A stretch of DNA of 64,000 nt, taken from Arcobacter sp. CECT 8983. Lineage in GTDB: Bacteria > Campylobacterota > Campylobacteria > Campylobacterales > Arcobacteraceae. Positions 51,825 to 60,894 of the stretch are shown here, one piece after another (the stretch's first letter is position 1; each line of letters opens with the position of its first letter). The stretch covers positions 186,001-250,000 of the forward strand of contig NZ_PDKF01000008.1 in the NCBI RefSeq assembly GCF_004118855.1, given 5' to 3'. Both the position numbers and the translations under genes were made by a program. The notes beneath the pieces were generated by a model. It worked only from the letters and a program-made list of their open reading frames with translations. It made no database searches and was not told the origin of the DNA.

Positions 51825-53075
51825 ATGAAACCCACGGATTATAACTTTCGAATTAAAGACTCAGTCTTAGGTATTCAATTTCTGTTTGTTGCTTTTGGTG
51901 CACTTGTGTTAGTTCCTATTTTAACTGGACTTGACCCAAATGTTGCACTATTTACAGCAGGTATTGGTACTTTAGTTTTTCAATTTGTAAATAGAGGTGC
52001 AATTCCTCCTATTTTCTTAGCATCATCATTTGCATTTATTGCTCCAATCGCACATGGTGTAAAAACTTGGGGTATTGCAGCAACTATGTCAGGACTTGTA
52101 GCAGCAGGTTTATTATATATTGTTCTAAGTTTTTTAATTAGACTAAAAGGTGATGAGTTTTTACATAAACTTTTACCTCCTGTAGTTGTAGGACCTGTTA
52201 TTATGTCTATTGGTCTTATTCTTTCTCCTGTTGCAGTAAACATGGCAATGGGAAAAACAGGTGATGGAGCAATTGAATTAATTGCCTTTGATAAAGCAAT
52301 AGTTATTTCAATGATAGCGCTTTTTACAATGGTATTCATTTCTCTTTTAGGAAAAGGAATTTTTAAACTTATTCCTATTTTAGGTGGTATTATTGCAGGT
52401 TATATTGCAGCACTTTTTTATGGAGTAATTGATTTTTCTTCAGTGGAAAAAGCAGCTTGGTTTGCAGTTCCTAGTTTTACTGCACCAGAGTTTAATTGGC
52501 AAGCTATTTTATTTATTTTACCAATTGCAATTGCTCCTGCTATTGAGCACATTGGTGATATGTTAGCAATTTCAAATGTTACAAAACAAGATTATTTAAA
52601 AAAGCCAGGACTTAAAAATACACTTTTAGGTGATGGTTTAGCAACTTCAGTTGCTTCACTTTTTGGTGGACCACCAAATACTACTTATTCAGAAGTTACA
52701 GGTGCAGTTACTGTTACAAAAGCATATAATCCAGCAATTATGACTTGGGCAGCTATTACAGCTATTTTATTAGCTTTTATTGGTAAACTTGGTGGTTTAT
52801 TAGCAACTATTCCAGTTCCAGTTATGGGTGGAATTATGCTTTTATTATTTGGTATTATTGCAAGTATTGGTATTTCTACATTAACAAGAGCAAATATTGA
52901 TTTCAATTGTCCTAGAAATTTAATCATTGTATCAATGATTTTAGTATTTTCAATTGGTGGAATGACATTTAATTTTGGTGGAGTTCCTTTCTCAGGAATC
53001 GGTCTTGGTGCAATTACAGGTATTTTCTTAAATCTTGTTTTACCGCAACCACGAAAAGAAGATCACATTATATAG
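51825..53075 (+). CDS. uraA: Uracil permease (NCS2)
   Basis: This is a uracil:proton symporter of the NCS2 family. It has 416 residues and about 14 helices, with PPIFLASSFAFIAP, the LPPVVVGPVIMSIGL signature, and EHIGDML followed by GDGLATSVASLFGGPPNTTYSE. The Glu of EHIGD is the substrate-binding residue in UraA. A ribosome site (AGAGGA) precedes the ATG. It is paired divergently with upp, so transport and salvage are adjacent. A terminator follows. Confidence 0.94.
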   Translation: MKPTDYNFRIKDSVLGIQFLFVAFGALVLVPILTGLDPNVALFTAGIGTLVFQFVNRGAIPPIFLASSFAFIAPIAHGVKTWGIAATMSGLVAAGLLYIVLSFLIRLKGDEFLHKLLPPVVVGPVIMSIGLILSPVAVNMAMGKTGDGAIELIAFDKAIVISMIALFTMVFISLLGKGIFKLIPILGGIIAGYIAALFYGVIDFSSVEKAAWFAVPSFTAPEFNWQAILFILPIAIAPAIEHIGDMLAISNVTKQDYLKKPGLKNTLLGDGLATSVASLFGGPPNTTYSEVTGAVTVTKAYNPAIMTWAAITAILLAFIGKLGGLLATIPVPVMGGIMLLLFGIIASIGISTLTRANIDFNCPRNLIIVSMILVFSIGGMTFNFGGVPFSGIGLGAITGIFLNLVLPQPRKEDHII

Positions 53076-53108
53076 TTAGAGAAATCTAACTATATAACAT
53101 TTTTTAAT
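53068..53108 (+). terminator. Rho-independent terminator after uraA
   Basis: The stem TATAGTTAGA (53071-53080) / TCTAACTATA (53085-53094) with a GAAA tetraloop includes the stop codon and is followed by a T run at 53102-53107. Confidence 0.8.
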
Positions 53109-53171
53109 TATTTCTACATCAAAAATTTCTTATAATAAACCACAAATCTTAAAATAATAGGAGTTTTTACT

Positions 53172-53669
53172 ATGGCAAAAGAACATAGTTTTGATATCTC
53201 TGCTAAATTAGATATGCAAGAGATGAAAAATGCTGTAATTCAAGCACAAAAAGAGATAGATAATAGATATGACTTTAAAGGTATTGAAAAAGAAATCGAT
53301 TTTAATCAAGGTGCAAAAACTTTAACACTTGTTAGTTCAAGTGATAATAAGATTGATGCAATGTATGACATCTTAATCTCAAAAATGAATAAAAGGGGAT
53401 TATCTATTAACTCCTTAGAAGAACTAAAAAAAGAGGATAGCTCAGGTGCTAATAGAAGATATGTATATTCAATTGTAGATTCTATTAAAGCTGATGAAGC
53501 AAAACAAATTCAAGTTGAAATAAAAAAACTAAAGCTAAAAGTGAAAGCAGTAAATCAAGGTGACGAAATTAGAGTTACAGCAAAAAATATTGATGATTTA
53601 CAAACAATTATGAAACATTTAAAATCATTAGAGCTAAAGTCTCCTTTAGTTTTTGATAACTTCAAATAG
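53172..53669 (+). CDS. yajQ: YajQ family nucleotide-binding protein
   Basis: This is a 165-residue protein of the YajQ/UPF0234 family, which has been reported to bind c-di-GMP or nucleotides and RNA. The typical start (MAKEHSFDISAKLDMQEMKNA), NRYDFKG, and the second half with KRGLSI, QVEIKKLKLKVKA and VTAKNIDDLQTIM are all there. GGAG lies upstream of the ATG. It is monocistronic, with a terminator after it. Confidence 0.94.
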   Translation: MAKEHSFDISAKLDMQEMKNAVIQAQKEIDNRYDFKGIEKEIDFNQGAKTLTLVSSSDNKIDAMYDILISKMNKRGLSINSLEELKKEDSSGANRRYVYSIVDSIKADEAKQIQVEIKKLKLKVKAVNQGDEIRVTAKNIDDLQTIMKHLKSLELKSPLVFDNFK

Positions 53670-53687
53670 TACTCTTTTGAGTACTAT
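53666..53687 (+). terminator. Hairpin after yajQ
   Basis: ATAGTACTC (53666-53674), loop TTTT, GAGTACTAT (53679-53687); it includes the yajQ stop codon. No long T tract follows. Confidence 0.6.
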
Positions 53688-53826
53688 AATAAATAATTTC
53701 TATAAATGCTATTTTAAAGCTATTTTCAAAGAAAAAAACTTTTAAAATCTATATTTTTATTACTAAAATATATAAAAAATTCAAGAAAATCTGTTACAAT
53801 TGATAATAAAAAGTTTTGGGAAAAGA

Positions 53827-55632
53827 GTGAAGAATTTAAATTTAGAATCTTTGAAGCAAATTACAATACTTTATGCAGAAGATGATCTTGTAATTCAGCA
53901 ACAAACAGCAGGGATATTAAAAAATTTAGTAAAAAAAGTTTATGTTGCGAACTGTGGAAAAGAAGCAGTTGATATCTATAATGAAAAAAAAGTAGATATT
54001 ATTATTACAGATATTACTATGCCTAATATAACAGGAATAGAGTTTTCAAAGTATATCAGAAAAGATAATGATGAAATACCTATTATAGTAATGAGTGCAC
54101 ACAATGATAGCAATATCTTAATTGAAGCAATTGAGATAGGAATTAGCAGATTTTTATTAAAACCTTTAAACATAACTGACTTAATACAAGTAATTGCAGA
54201 GTTTGCAGAAAATATTTCTAATAAAAATGAAAAAGATAGCGTTACAAACTTATTAGAACAATATAAAAGTATAGTTGATATTGATTCAATTGTTTCAAAA
54301 ACCGATAAAGATGGAATAATTACTTATGTCAATGATAGATTTATTGATATTTCTGGTTATTCAAGGGATGAACTAATAGGGCAACCTCACAATATTATCA
54401 GACATCCTGATACTCCAGAAAAACTTTTTAAGAAGATGTGGTCAACAATTTCTGAGAAGAAAAAAGTATGGCAAGGAGTTGTTCAAAATCTTTCAAAACA
54501 AGGCAAATCTTATTATGTAAGGTCAACTATAAAACCAATATTAGATATAAATGGTGAAATTATAGAATATATTGCAATAAGACAAGATATTACACCCCAA
54601 GAAAGAACAAGAAAATTTCTACAAAAACAAAATGTTAAAAAGATTTCAAATTTAAATGATGCATTAAAAAGTCAAGAACAATATGAAAATGTCATAAATA
54701 AAATCAATATTGTTTCTAGGTTTGATTTGTCTGGAAGAATTACTTATGTTAATGATAGGTTTTGCAAATTAATTGAATATACAAAAGATGAACTTATTGG
54801 TCAAACTTTTAAAATGATTAGGCATGAAAAAACAAATATTGAAACTTCAAGACAGATGTGGAAGACTATAAAAAATGGTAAAACTTGGAGTGGAAAACTA
54901 ATGAATAAGTCAAAAACAGGAAAGACTTTTCATTTAGATGCTGTAATTTCTCCTATTTTCAATCAAAACAATGAAATTATAGAGTTTATTTCTGTATGTC
55001 ATAATATTACTTCAATAATGGAACTTCATAAAGAGTTAGAAGATACTCAAAGAGAGATTATATATAGAATGGGTGAAATTGGTGAAACTAGATCAAAAGA
55101 GACAGGAAACCATGTAAAAAGAGTTGCTGAATACTCAAAACTTCTAGGAAAACTATGTGGCTTAGCACAAGAGGATATTGATATTATTTTTATGGCTTCT
55201 CCTATGCATGATATAGGAAAAGTTGGTATTCCTGATAGTGTTTTAAATAAACCAGGAAAACTAAATGCAGAAGAATGGGAAATTATGAAAGAGCATAGTG
55301 AGCTTGGATATAATATTCTTAAAAATTCTAAAAGAGAAATTTTAAAAGCTGCTGCAATAATCTCTTATCACCACCATGAAAAATGGAATGGAGCTGGTTA
55401 TCCACAAGGATTAAAAGAAAATGAAATTCATATCTTTGGAAGAATAACAGCAATAGCAGATGTTTTTGATGCCTTAGGTAGTGATAGATGTTATAAAAAA
55501 GCTTGGGAACTTGACAGAATCCTTGAACTATTTAAAGAGGAGAAAGGAAAACATTTTGATCCTTTATTAGTTGACTTATTCTTTGATAATTTAGATGAGT
55601 TCCTAAAAATAAGAGATACTTATATAGATTAG
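53827..55632 (+). CDS. Response regulator with two PAS domains and HD-GYP phosphodiesterase
   Basis: The predicted order is receiver domain (about 5-120, with YAEDD, DIITDITMP and the Lys of LLKPLN), PAS (about 140-255), PAS (about 280-395), and an HD-GYP domain (about 405-600) with MHDIGKVGIPD and HHHEKWNGAGYP. HD-GYP domains hydrolyse c-di-GMP. Both PAS domains carry the IRHPDTP / IRHEKTN stretch typical of Aer-type sensors. I prefer the GTG at 53827 (GGGAAAAGA upstream). The longer frame starting TTG at 53800 overlaps a -10-like GATAAT. It lies directly before a two-component pair, so it may share its input. Confidence 0.9.
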   Translation: MKNLNLESLKQITILYAEDDLVIQQQTAGILKNLVKKVYVANCGKEAVDIYNEKKVDIIITDITMPNITGIEFSKYIRKDNDEIPIIVMSAHNDSNILIEAIEIGISRFLLKPLNITDLIQVIAEFAENISNKNEKDSVTNLLEQYKSIVDIDSIVSKTDKDGIITYVNDRFIDISGYSRDELIGQPHNIIRHPDTPEKLFKKMWSTISEKKKVWQGVVQNLSKQGKSYYVRSTIKPILDINGEIIEYIAIRQDITPQERTRKFLQKQNVKKISNLNDALKSQEQYENVINKINIVSRFDLSGRITYVNDRFCKLIEYTKDELIGQTFKMIRHEKTNIETSRQMWKTIKNGKTWSGKLMNKSKTGKTFHLDAVISPIFNQNNEIIEFISVCHNITSIMELHKELEDTQREIIYRMGEIGETRSKETGNHVKRVAEYSKLLGKLCGLAQEDIDIIFMASPMHDIGKVGIPDSVLNKPGKLNAEEWEIMKEHSELGYNILKNSKREILKAAAIISYHHHEKWNGAGYPQGLKENEIHIFGRITAIADVFDALGSDRCYKKAWELDRILELFKEEKGKHFDPLLVDLFFDNLDEFLKIRDTYID

Positions 55633-55692
55633 CCTTTACACTTAATAAACAAACTTACAGTATAATTTTTTAACTTTAAAAAAGGATATTGT

Positions 55693-56352
55693 TTGAAAGT
55701 TTTACTTCTAGAAGATGACCCAGCATTAAATTATTTACTAAATGAGCACCTTTGTGATAAAGGTTTTGATGTAACTTCATGTACAAATGGTCAAGATGCA
55801 TTAGAATATTTAATAGACGAAGTATTTGCTTTTGCATTACTTGATATAAATACTCCTATTATGACTGGGATTGATGTCTTAAAAACAATTAGAACTGATT
55901 ATAAAAATCAAACTCCTGTAATAATTTTAACAGCTTTTCAAGATATAAAACATTTAAAAGAGTCTTTTGAAAGTGGAGTTGATGATTATATTAAAAAACC
56001 TTTTGACTTAGAAGAATTAGACCAACGTATTAAGAAATTGTGTAAACAGTTTAATTTAGGAAATGACAGTGAAATTAAGATTAGTGAAGAGATACTATTT
56101 CTGCCAGAACTTTGTCAAATTATTTTAAATGGAAAAACAAAACATCTTGCACAAAAAGAGAGAGATATTTTAAGTTATTTTTGTAAACATAAAAATAGAG
56201 TTGTTTCAAGTGAAGAATTACTTCAAAATATTTGGGCATATGAAGACATGCCTACGGATGCAACAATTAGAGTTTATATTAAAAATCTAAGAGAATCTTT
56301 AGGTAAAGATAAAATCCAAACAATCAGAGGAATAGGGTATAAATTTGAATAA
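55693..56352 (+). CDS. OmpR-family response regulator
   Basis: This is a 219-residue regulator. A receiver domain (acidic LLEDDPA, phospho-acceptor Asp in LLDINTP, Lys of IKKPFD) is joined to a winged-helix DNA-binding domain (VSSEELLQNIW, TIRVYIKNLRESLG, IRGIGYKFE). The start is TTG at 55693 with AAAGGA (55680-55685) upstream. Its stop overlaps the kinase start by 8 bases, so the two form a co-expressed pair. Target genes are unknown. Confidence 0.93.
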   Translation: MKVLLLEDDPALNYLLNEHLCDKGFDVTSCTNGQDALEYLIDEVFAFALLDINTPIMTGIDVLKTIRTDYKNQTPVIILTAFQDIKHLKESFESGVDDYIKKPFDLEELDQRIKKLCKQFNLGNDSEIKISEEILFLPELCQIILNGKTKHLAQKERDILSYFCKHKNRVVSSEELLQNIWAYEDMPTDATIRVYIKNLRESLGKDKIQTIRGIGYKFE

Positions 56353-57514
56353 AAATGAGAGAAATGCATTAATTAGCTTTTTATCAATTTATGTTGGTTC
56401 TGCAATGCTTCTTTTAGCAGTATTGTTTTATTTTTATTATCAAGAACAATATAAGTCTTTACAAAAAAGTTGTAGTATGGAGTTGATAAATGCATCAATG
56501 GAAATAAAGACTGATATATTAAATGCGTATATGAATAATAAAGAGTATATTCCTAAATCTTTTAAAGAAAAAAAGATCAAGTTTGCTTTATATGATAAAA
56601 ATAGAAAACTTCTATTTTCTAATTTAGATGAAAAACAAGCAGTTGACTTTTCACAAAGGTTTTATCAAAAATCAAATCAACATTTTTATATTCAAAAACT
56701 TAAAGAAAGTAATATCCCTATTAAGTATATAGTAATGGAAACATGCCGTGGTGTTGAGAGTATAAATAAATTAAAAATATATCTAACTTTGACTTTTATA
56801 TTAAGTTCTATATTTATAGGTTTTATAGCATATTTTCTTGCTAAACTTTTATTAAAACCTGTTAGAGAAAAAGTTGTTGATATGGATAACTTCATAAAAG
56901 ACTCAGCCCATGAATTAAATACTCCTGTTTCAGTGTTAATGACTTCTGTTACGATGCTAAAAAATGGCAAAAGTCCAGAAAAAATGATGAAATATATATT
57001 AAGTAGTTCAAAACAAATTTCTCAAATATATAATGATATTCATTTCTCTGCTTTTAATGATATAAATGAAAGTATGGAAGAAAAGTTTTTTTTAAATAGT
57101 TTAATAGAAGATAGTGTTGAGTTTTTTAATGATATTTCTATTACTAAAAATATTAATATAGAAGCAAAGATTGAAGTTCATGAAGTTTATATGGATAGAA
57201 CTAAGGCTCAAAAAGTTGTGAATAATCTTTTATCAAATGCAATTAAATATAGTAAAAACAATTCTGTGATAAAAGTTTCATTAAAGAATAATATATTTGT
57301 AGTAGAAGACTTTGGTATAGGAATAAGTCAAAAAGAACAAAAAGAGATATTCAAACGCTTTAAAAGAGGTAAAAATATTGAAGGTGGTTTTGGAATAGGT
57401 TTAGATATTGTAAATAGAATTTGCAAATCTTATAAACTAAAGATAAACCTAGATTCAAAAAAGAATGAAGGTTCAACTTTTAGTATTGATTTTTCTTCAG
57501 TTATTTACCAATAG
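56345..57514 (+). CDS. Sensor histidine kinase
   Basis: This is a membrane kinase partner of the upstream regulator, 389 residues. Two helices (about 9-31 and 143-166) flank a small periplasmic domain of about 110 residues. The H-box is FIKDSAHELNTPVSVLM with the phosphorylated His. The ATP-binding part has NNLLSNAIKYS (N box), VEDFGIGIS (G1) and GGFGIGLDIV (G2). The start is TTG. Its 3' end overlaps, tail to tail, the 3' end of the next minus-strand gene by 14 bases. Confidence 0.92.
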   Translation: MNKNERNALISFLSIYVGSAMLLLAVLFYFYYQEQYKSLQKSCSMELINASMEIKTDILNAYMNNKEYIPKSFKEKKIKFALYDKNRKLLFSNLDEKQAVDFSQRFYQKSNQHFYIQKLKESNIPIKYIVMETCRGVESINKLKIYLTLTFILSSIFIGFIAYFLAKLLLKPVREKVVDMDNFIKDSAHELNTPVSVLMTSVTMLKNGKSPEKMMKYILSSSKQISQIYNDIHFSAFNDINESMEEKFFLNSLIEDSVEFFNDISITKNINIEAKIEVHEVYMDRTKAQKVVNNLLSNAIKYSKNNSVIKVSLKNNIFVVEDFGIGISQKEQKEIFKRFKRGKNIEGGFGIGLDIVNRICKSYKLKINLDSKKNEGSTFSIDFSSVIYQ

Positions 57515-58106
57515 AATTTATTTTAAGTGTAATTACTATAGGTTCTGTTTCTGTTGTATCAACTACTGAGCCAATAGATCTTTTTTCATGATTAGATAAT
57601 TCTCCTTGAATAGTTTGCATTACATGCCAAAACTTTTCATTAAAAGGAGCACTAATTTGTTTTAGTTTGTGTTCAAATATTTCATCAACTATAAGTTCTA
57701 TTATTTGTTGATATATTACTTTATTTGTTTCTCTTTGTAGTCTATAATCTTTCATTATTATTAAATTGTTTTTATAGGCCATTAATTCTTCTGGTACTAA
57801 CTCTGTATGTTCTTTAACTGTTTCTATTTCTTTGTCTAATTCTTTTTCAAGAATAGAAATTTTTTCTCTACAGTTTTCTTCAAAGTCTGGTTTTAATGAA
57901 CAAATCTTATCCAATATATGAGTGTCTTCTAAACGCTCTTTTTCTATAGTATGTGTGTAAATTCTGTCTTTTTCATAATCATGGTGAATAGCATAAAATA
58001 TTTGCATTGCAAAAGAGATGTATACATATTTGTCTTCTTTCCCATCTTTGAAATCAACTCCATGGGGAGAAATTATCTCTTTAGGACCAGTATACTTAAG
58101 TTTCAT
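57501..58106 (-). CDS. Hypothetical protein, 201 residues
   Basis: I recognise no family. The first 55 residues (KYTGPKEIISPHGVDF, KYVYISFAMQIFYAIHHDY) look like a small globular beta-rich domain. The middle (about 75-165) is long helices with coiled-coil character (REKISILEKELDKEIETVKE). There is no signal peptide or membrane segment. It could be a cytoplasmic protein specific to the group. It is convergent with the kinase gene, and the stop codons overlap. Confidence 0.65.
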   Translation of the reverse strand: MKLKYTGPKEIISPHGVDFKDGKEDKYVYISFAMQIFYAIHHDYEKDRIYTHTIEKERLEDTHILDKICSLKPDFEENCREKISILEKELDKEIETVKEHTELVPEELMAYKNNLIIMKDYRLQRETNKVIYQQIIELIVDEIFEHKLKQISAPFNEKFWHVMQTIQGELSNHEKRSIGSVVDTTETEPIVITLKINSIGK

Positions 58107-58198
58107 AATAAACCTTTAATAATTATATTATATATAATTAAACTAATTTACTGATATTTTATTTAAATCTATATAAAATTAGCTCACAAAGGCTTAAA

Positions 58199-58765
58199 AT
58201 GAATAATAAAATAGAAAACTTTAAAACAGAACCTTTACATGAACCAGAATATGTTCATCCTGTAAAAATAAAATATACACAAAATGGAAAAGATAAGACT
58301 TGGGAAGCAGTTAGGAATTTTGATTCTGTAGCAGTTTTGCTATATCATGAAGAAAAAGAATCCTTTGTTTTAGTTAAACAATTTAGACCAGCAGTTTATT
58401 TAAATGATGAAAGTAAGAAATTTACTTATGAACTTTGTGCAGGACTTGTTGATAAAGATACAACTTTAGTTCAAATCGCAAAGGAAGAGATAGATGAAGA
58501 GTGTGGTTTTGATGTTCCTGTAGAAAGTATTGAGAAAATTACATCTTTTTATACAAATGTAGGTGTAAGTGGTGGTTGTCAACATCTTTATTATGCAAAG
58601 ATAAATGATAGTATGAAAATTCATGAGGGTGGAGGAATACAAGATGAGCAAATTGAACTTATGTATTTACCTTTAAATGAGTATAAAGAGTTTATCTATG
58701 ATGAATCAAAAGCAAAAACACCTGGGTTAATGTTTGCTTTTATGTGGTTTATGGAAAATCAATAA
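58199..58765 (+). CDS. Nudix hydrolase (ADP-sugar/NDP-sugar pyrophosphatase-like)
   Basis: This is a 188-residue Nudix protein. The Nudix box is recognisable in GLVDKDTTLVQIAKEEIDEE followed by CGF, with the REUxEE core present as EEIDEE. The early Glu of the box is replaced by Thr and the Arg by Glu, so the box is partly degenerate. The strand before it (ESFVLVKQFRPAVY) and the end (KTPGLMFAFMWF) resemble ADP-ribose or UDP-sugar pyrophosphatases. The substrate is unproven. A bidirectional hairpin separates it from the next minus-strand gene. Confidence 0.85.
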   Translation: MNNKIENFKTEPLHEPEYVHPVKIKYTQNGKDKTWEAVRNFDSVAVLLYHEEKESFVLVKQFRPAVYLNDESKKFTYELCAGLVDKDTTLVQIAKEEIDEECGFDVPVESIEKITSFYTNVGVSGGCQHLYYAKINDSMKIHEGGGIQDEQIELMYLPLNEYKEFIYDESKAKTPGLMFAFMWFMENQ

Positions 58766-58773
58766 ATAAAATG

Positions 58774-58807
58774 TATATAAAAGTTTAGTTTTCTAAACTT
58801 TTATATA
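58774..58807. terminator. Bidirectional terminator between Nudix and VOC genes
   Basis: The 15-bp perfect stem TATATAAAAGTTTAG (58774-58788) / CTAAACTTTTATATA (58793-58807) has a TTTT loop. It serves the converging genes and contains the minus-strand stop codon. Confidence 0.8.
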
Positions 58808-59182
58808 ATTTGAAAGTTCAATAAGATTTTTATCTGGATCTCTTAGGTAAATTGATTCAATTTCTCCTAAAGCTCCAGTTCTTTTTATTATATCTTGTTC
58901 TAGTTCTATATTTAAGCTAGAAAGATGTTTTTTTGCTTCTTCTAAAGAAGTATCAATAATAAAACATAAATCAGCACTTCCTTCTTTTACATTAAAAGCT
59001 TTTGGTTCAAACTCTTTTCCTAACTCATGTAAATTTATCTTAGAGTTTCCAAATTTTAATGCAATTCTTGAGCCTTTGAAAACTTCTTTTTGCATACCTA
59101 AAGCTTTTGTATAAAATTCAACTGTTTTATTTAAGTCTTTTACTGTTAAAACAAAATGGTCTAGATTTTTAATATCTATCAT
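58793..59182 (-). CDS. VOC-family (glyoxalase/dioxygenase fold) protein
   Basis: This is a 129-residue vicinal-oxygen-chelate protein. The two beta-alpha-beta-beta-beta repeats are seen with metal-ligand candidates: His in LDHFVLTV near the start, a second His in INLHELG, and Glu in NLIELSNY at the end. It resembles the short VOC proteins sometimes annotated as virulence or glyoxalase-like proteins. The substrate is unknown. It is 8 bases downstream of pldA on the same strand and is probably co-transcribed. Confidence 0.87.
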   Translation of the reverse strand: MIDIKNLDHFVLTVKDLNKTVEFYTKALGMQKEVFKGSRIALKFGNSKINLHELGKEFEPKAFNVKEGSADLCFIIDTSLEEAKKHLSSLNIELEQDIIKRTGALGEIESIYLRDPDKNLIELSNYIKV

Positions 59183-59190
59183 TTTTTTTC

Positions 59191-60183
59191 CTATCTTGAT
59201 AAAGAGATACCAAAATTTATTCTTGTGATATCTTCATTATAATCGATTAAACTTTCCCCATATCCACTTGATATTTGAATGTGTCCAAAAGTGTTTTTTG
59301 AACCAAAGAAAGGAAATGTCCAATCAAGCTGTCCGTAACTTCTATTGTTGTTTGACTTTAGATTATTTCTAAGAAGAAGTTTGAAACTATGATCTTTATA
59401 TGGGTAAACAAAAGTTAAATCTCCATATCCTAAATAATCATCTATATCAGGGTTATCATCACTATTTTTATCTTCTTCTATTCTATACCATACTTTAGGA
59501 ATTATAAATAAGTTTTTATATTGAAGATAAGTTTCTAAATAGACTCTGTTCCATGACCTTGACTTCTCTTCACTTTGTCCATTTGATTCATGTATAAATC
59601 CTGTTTTAAAACCTTTTATAGCTGTTTCATCTTTCTTTCCATATGGAATAGTTACAAAGAACTCAGGTTTATAGTTTGTTTCTCTAAAAGGAGAAGAATC
59701 ATTATATACTTGCCACCAAGAAGTTTGAGTATAACCAAAATAGAAGGTTTCATCTAAACCAAAGAAGTTATGAATTATAGGTTTTTTAATACTTAGTTGG
59801 AATTTTGCTTCATTTCTTTTTCTATTTTCTTTTGATTTTGTATCATATGAAATAGGGAAGAAGTAGTTTTCTTGATATGGATATATATCAAAAGATGATT
59901 CCAACATCTGTTCTATTGTCGATTTTGTTTCTTTATCATCGAAACTATTTAATTTCTTTTTTAAAGGTTCAACATCTTTGTTTTCTACAACTTTTTCTTT
60001 TACTATAATTTTTTCTTCTTTTGGAAACTCTACTTTTTTACTATTTGCTAGCTTTTTATATATTAACATTGCATTTTTATAGTCATTTGCTTTTTCATAC
60101 TCTTGTGCTTGTTTTAAAAGTTCTTTTGTATCTTGGGCATTTAATAAAATGCACATAAATAATACTGGTAAAATTTTTTTCAT
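59191..60183 (-). CDS. pldA: Outer-membrane phospholipase A
   Basis: This is an OMPLA-type phospholipase A1 of the outer membrane, 330 residues from the ATG at 60183. The signal peptide is MKKILPVLFMCILLNAQ. An N-terminal helical extension of about 100 residues precedes the barrel. The catalytic His-Ser pair is in IHESNGQ, followed by SRSWNRVYLE, exactly as in OMPLA, and the acidic/Asn residue comes later. The C-terminus (NFGISLSR) ends near an aromatic-poor strand. An in-frame upstream start at 60228 would place 15 residues before the signal sequence. AGGACC lies just before 60183. Confidence 0.9.
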   Translation of the reverse strand: MKKILPVLFMCILLNAQDTKELLKQAQEYEKANDYKNAMLIYKKLANSKKVEFPKEEKIIVKEKVVENKDVEPLKKKLNSFDDKETKSTIEQMLESSFDIYPYQENYFFPISYDTKSKENRKRNEAKFQLSIKKPIIHNFFGLDETFYFGYTQTSWWQVYNDSSPFRETNYKPEFFVTIPYGKKDETAIKGFKTGFIHESNGQSEEKSRSWNRVYLETYLQYKNLFIIPKVWYRIEEDKNSDDNPDIDDYLGYGDLTFVYPYKDHSFKLLLRNNLKSNNNRSYGQLDWTFPFFGSKNTFGHIQISSGYGESLIDYNEDITRINFGISLSR

Positions 60184-60288
60184 ATTAAAAGGTCCTAATA
60201 AATGATTTGATTTTATATTATCTTTCAAGTCATAATTTAATTATTTTTAATATACTATAATATAGTTTTAATAAAAGAAGGAAATAAA

Positions 60289-60894
60289 TTGTCCAAAAAC
60301 TTCAAGAATTTAACTATTTGTAAAGATTGTGGTTTAGTTTTGAATAAGCCAGAATTAGATTATAGCCATGAATTTCATTGTCCAAGGTGCAATAGTTTGA
60401 TATATAAGTTTGGACAAGACTATTTAACAGTTTTATTATTTGCTTTTAGCTCTATTATTCTTTTTATTCCTGCTGTAACATTACCTTTAATGAGTCTTGA
60501 AATTTTGGACTTAACTCAAAGAACAACTTTAGTTGAAACATTATTAATCTTTTTTAAAAATGGATATACAGCTATTTCAATATTAATTACTTTTATTGGA
60601 ATAGTAGTTCCTTTATTTATGCTATTACTGATTCTTATTATTTTAATTCCTTTAAGAATAGGTAAAAAAGCAAAATATGTTTCAGCACCACTAAAATTGT
60701 ACGAAAATTTATTAGAGTGGCAAATGGGTGAAATATATATGATAAGTATTGTTGTTGCAATTATAAAATTACAAAAGATGGCTACTTTACATATAGGTTT
60801 AGGGTTTTACTTTTTCTTTGCTTTTTTAGTAATGATGTCTTTTACTATGGCATTATTTAATCCTTATGATGTTTGGAATGATGATGAGTTATAA
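60289..60894 (+). CDS. pqiA: PqiA/LetA-like membrane protein, first half
   Basis: This is a 201-residue protein equal to the N-terminal half of the enteric PqiA/YebS (LetA) proteins. It has a zinc ribbon (CKDC near 13-16, CPRC near 32-35) followed by four membrane helices in the PqiA pattern. The second half is encoded by the next gene, which overlaps it. Together with the MCE protein downstream it would move lipids between the inner and outer membrane. The start is TTG after AAGAAGG. Confidence 0.86.
   Translation: MSKNFKNLTICKDCGLVLNKPELDYSHEFHCPRCNSLIYKFGQDYLTVLLFAFSSIILFIPAVTLPLMSLEILDLTQRTTLVETLLIFFKNGYTAISILITFIGIVVPLFMLLLILIILIPLRIGKKAKYVSAPLKLYENLLEWQMGEIYMISIVVAIIKLQKMATLHIGLGFYFFFAFLVMMSFTMALFNPYDVWNDDEL

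Noticed and set aside
60866-60894. Frameshift splitting a single pqiA gene
   Set aside because: Both halves are complete domains with their own start context; kept as a natural split, although read-level confirmation is lacking.
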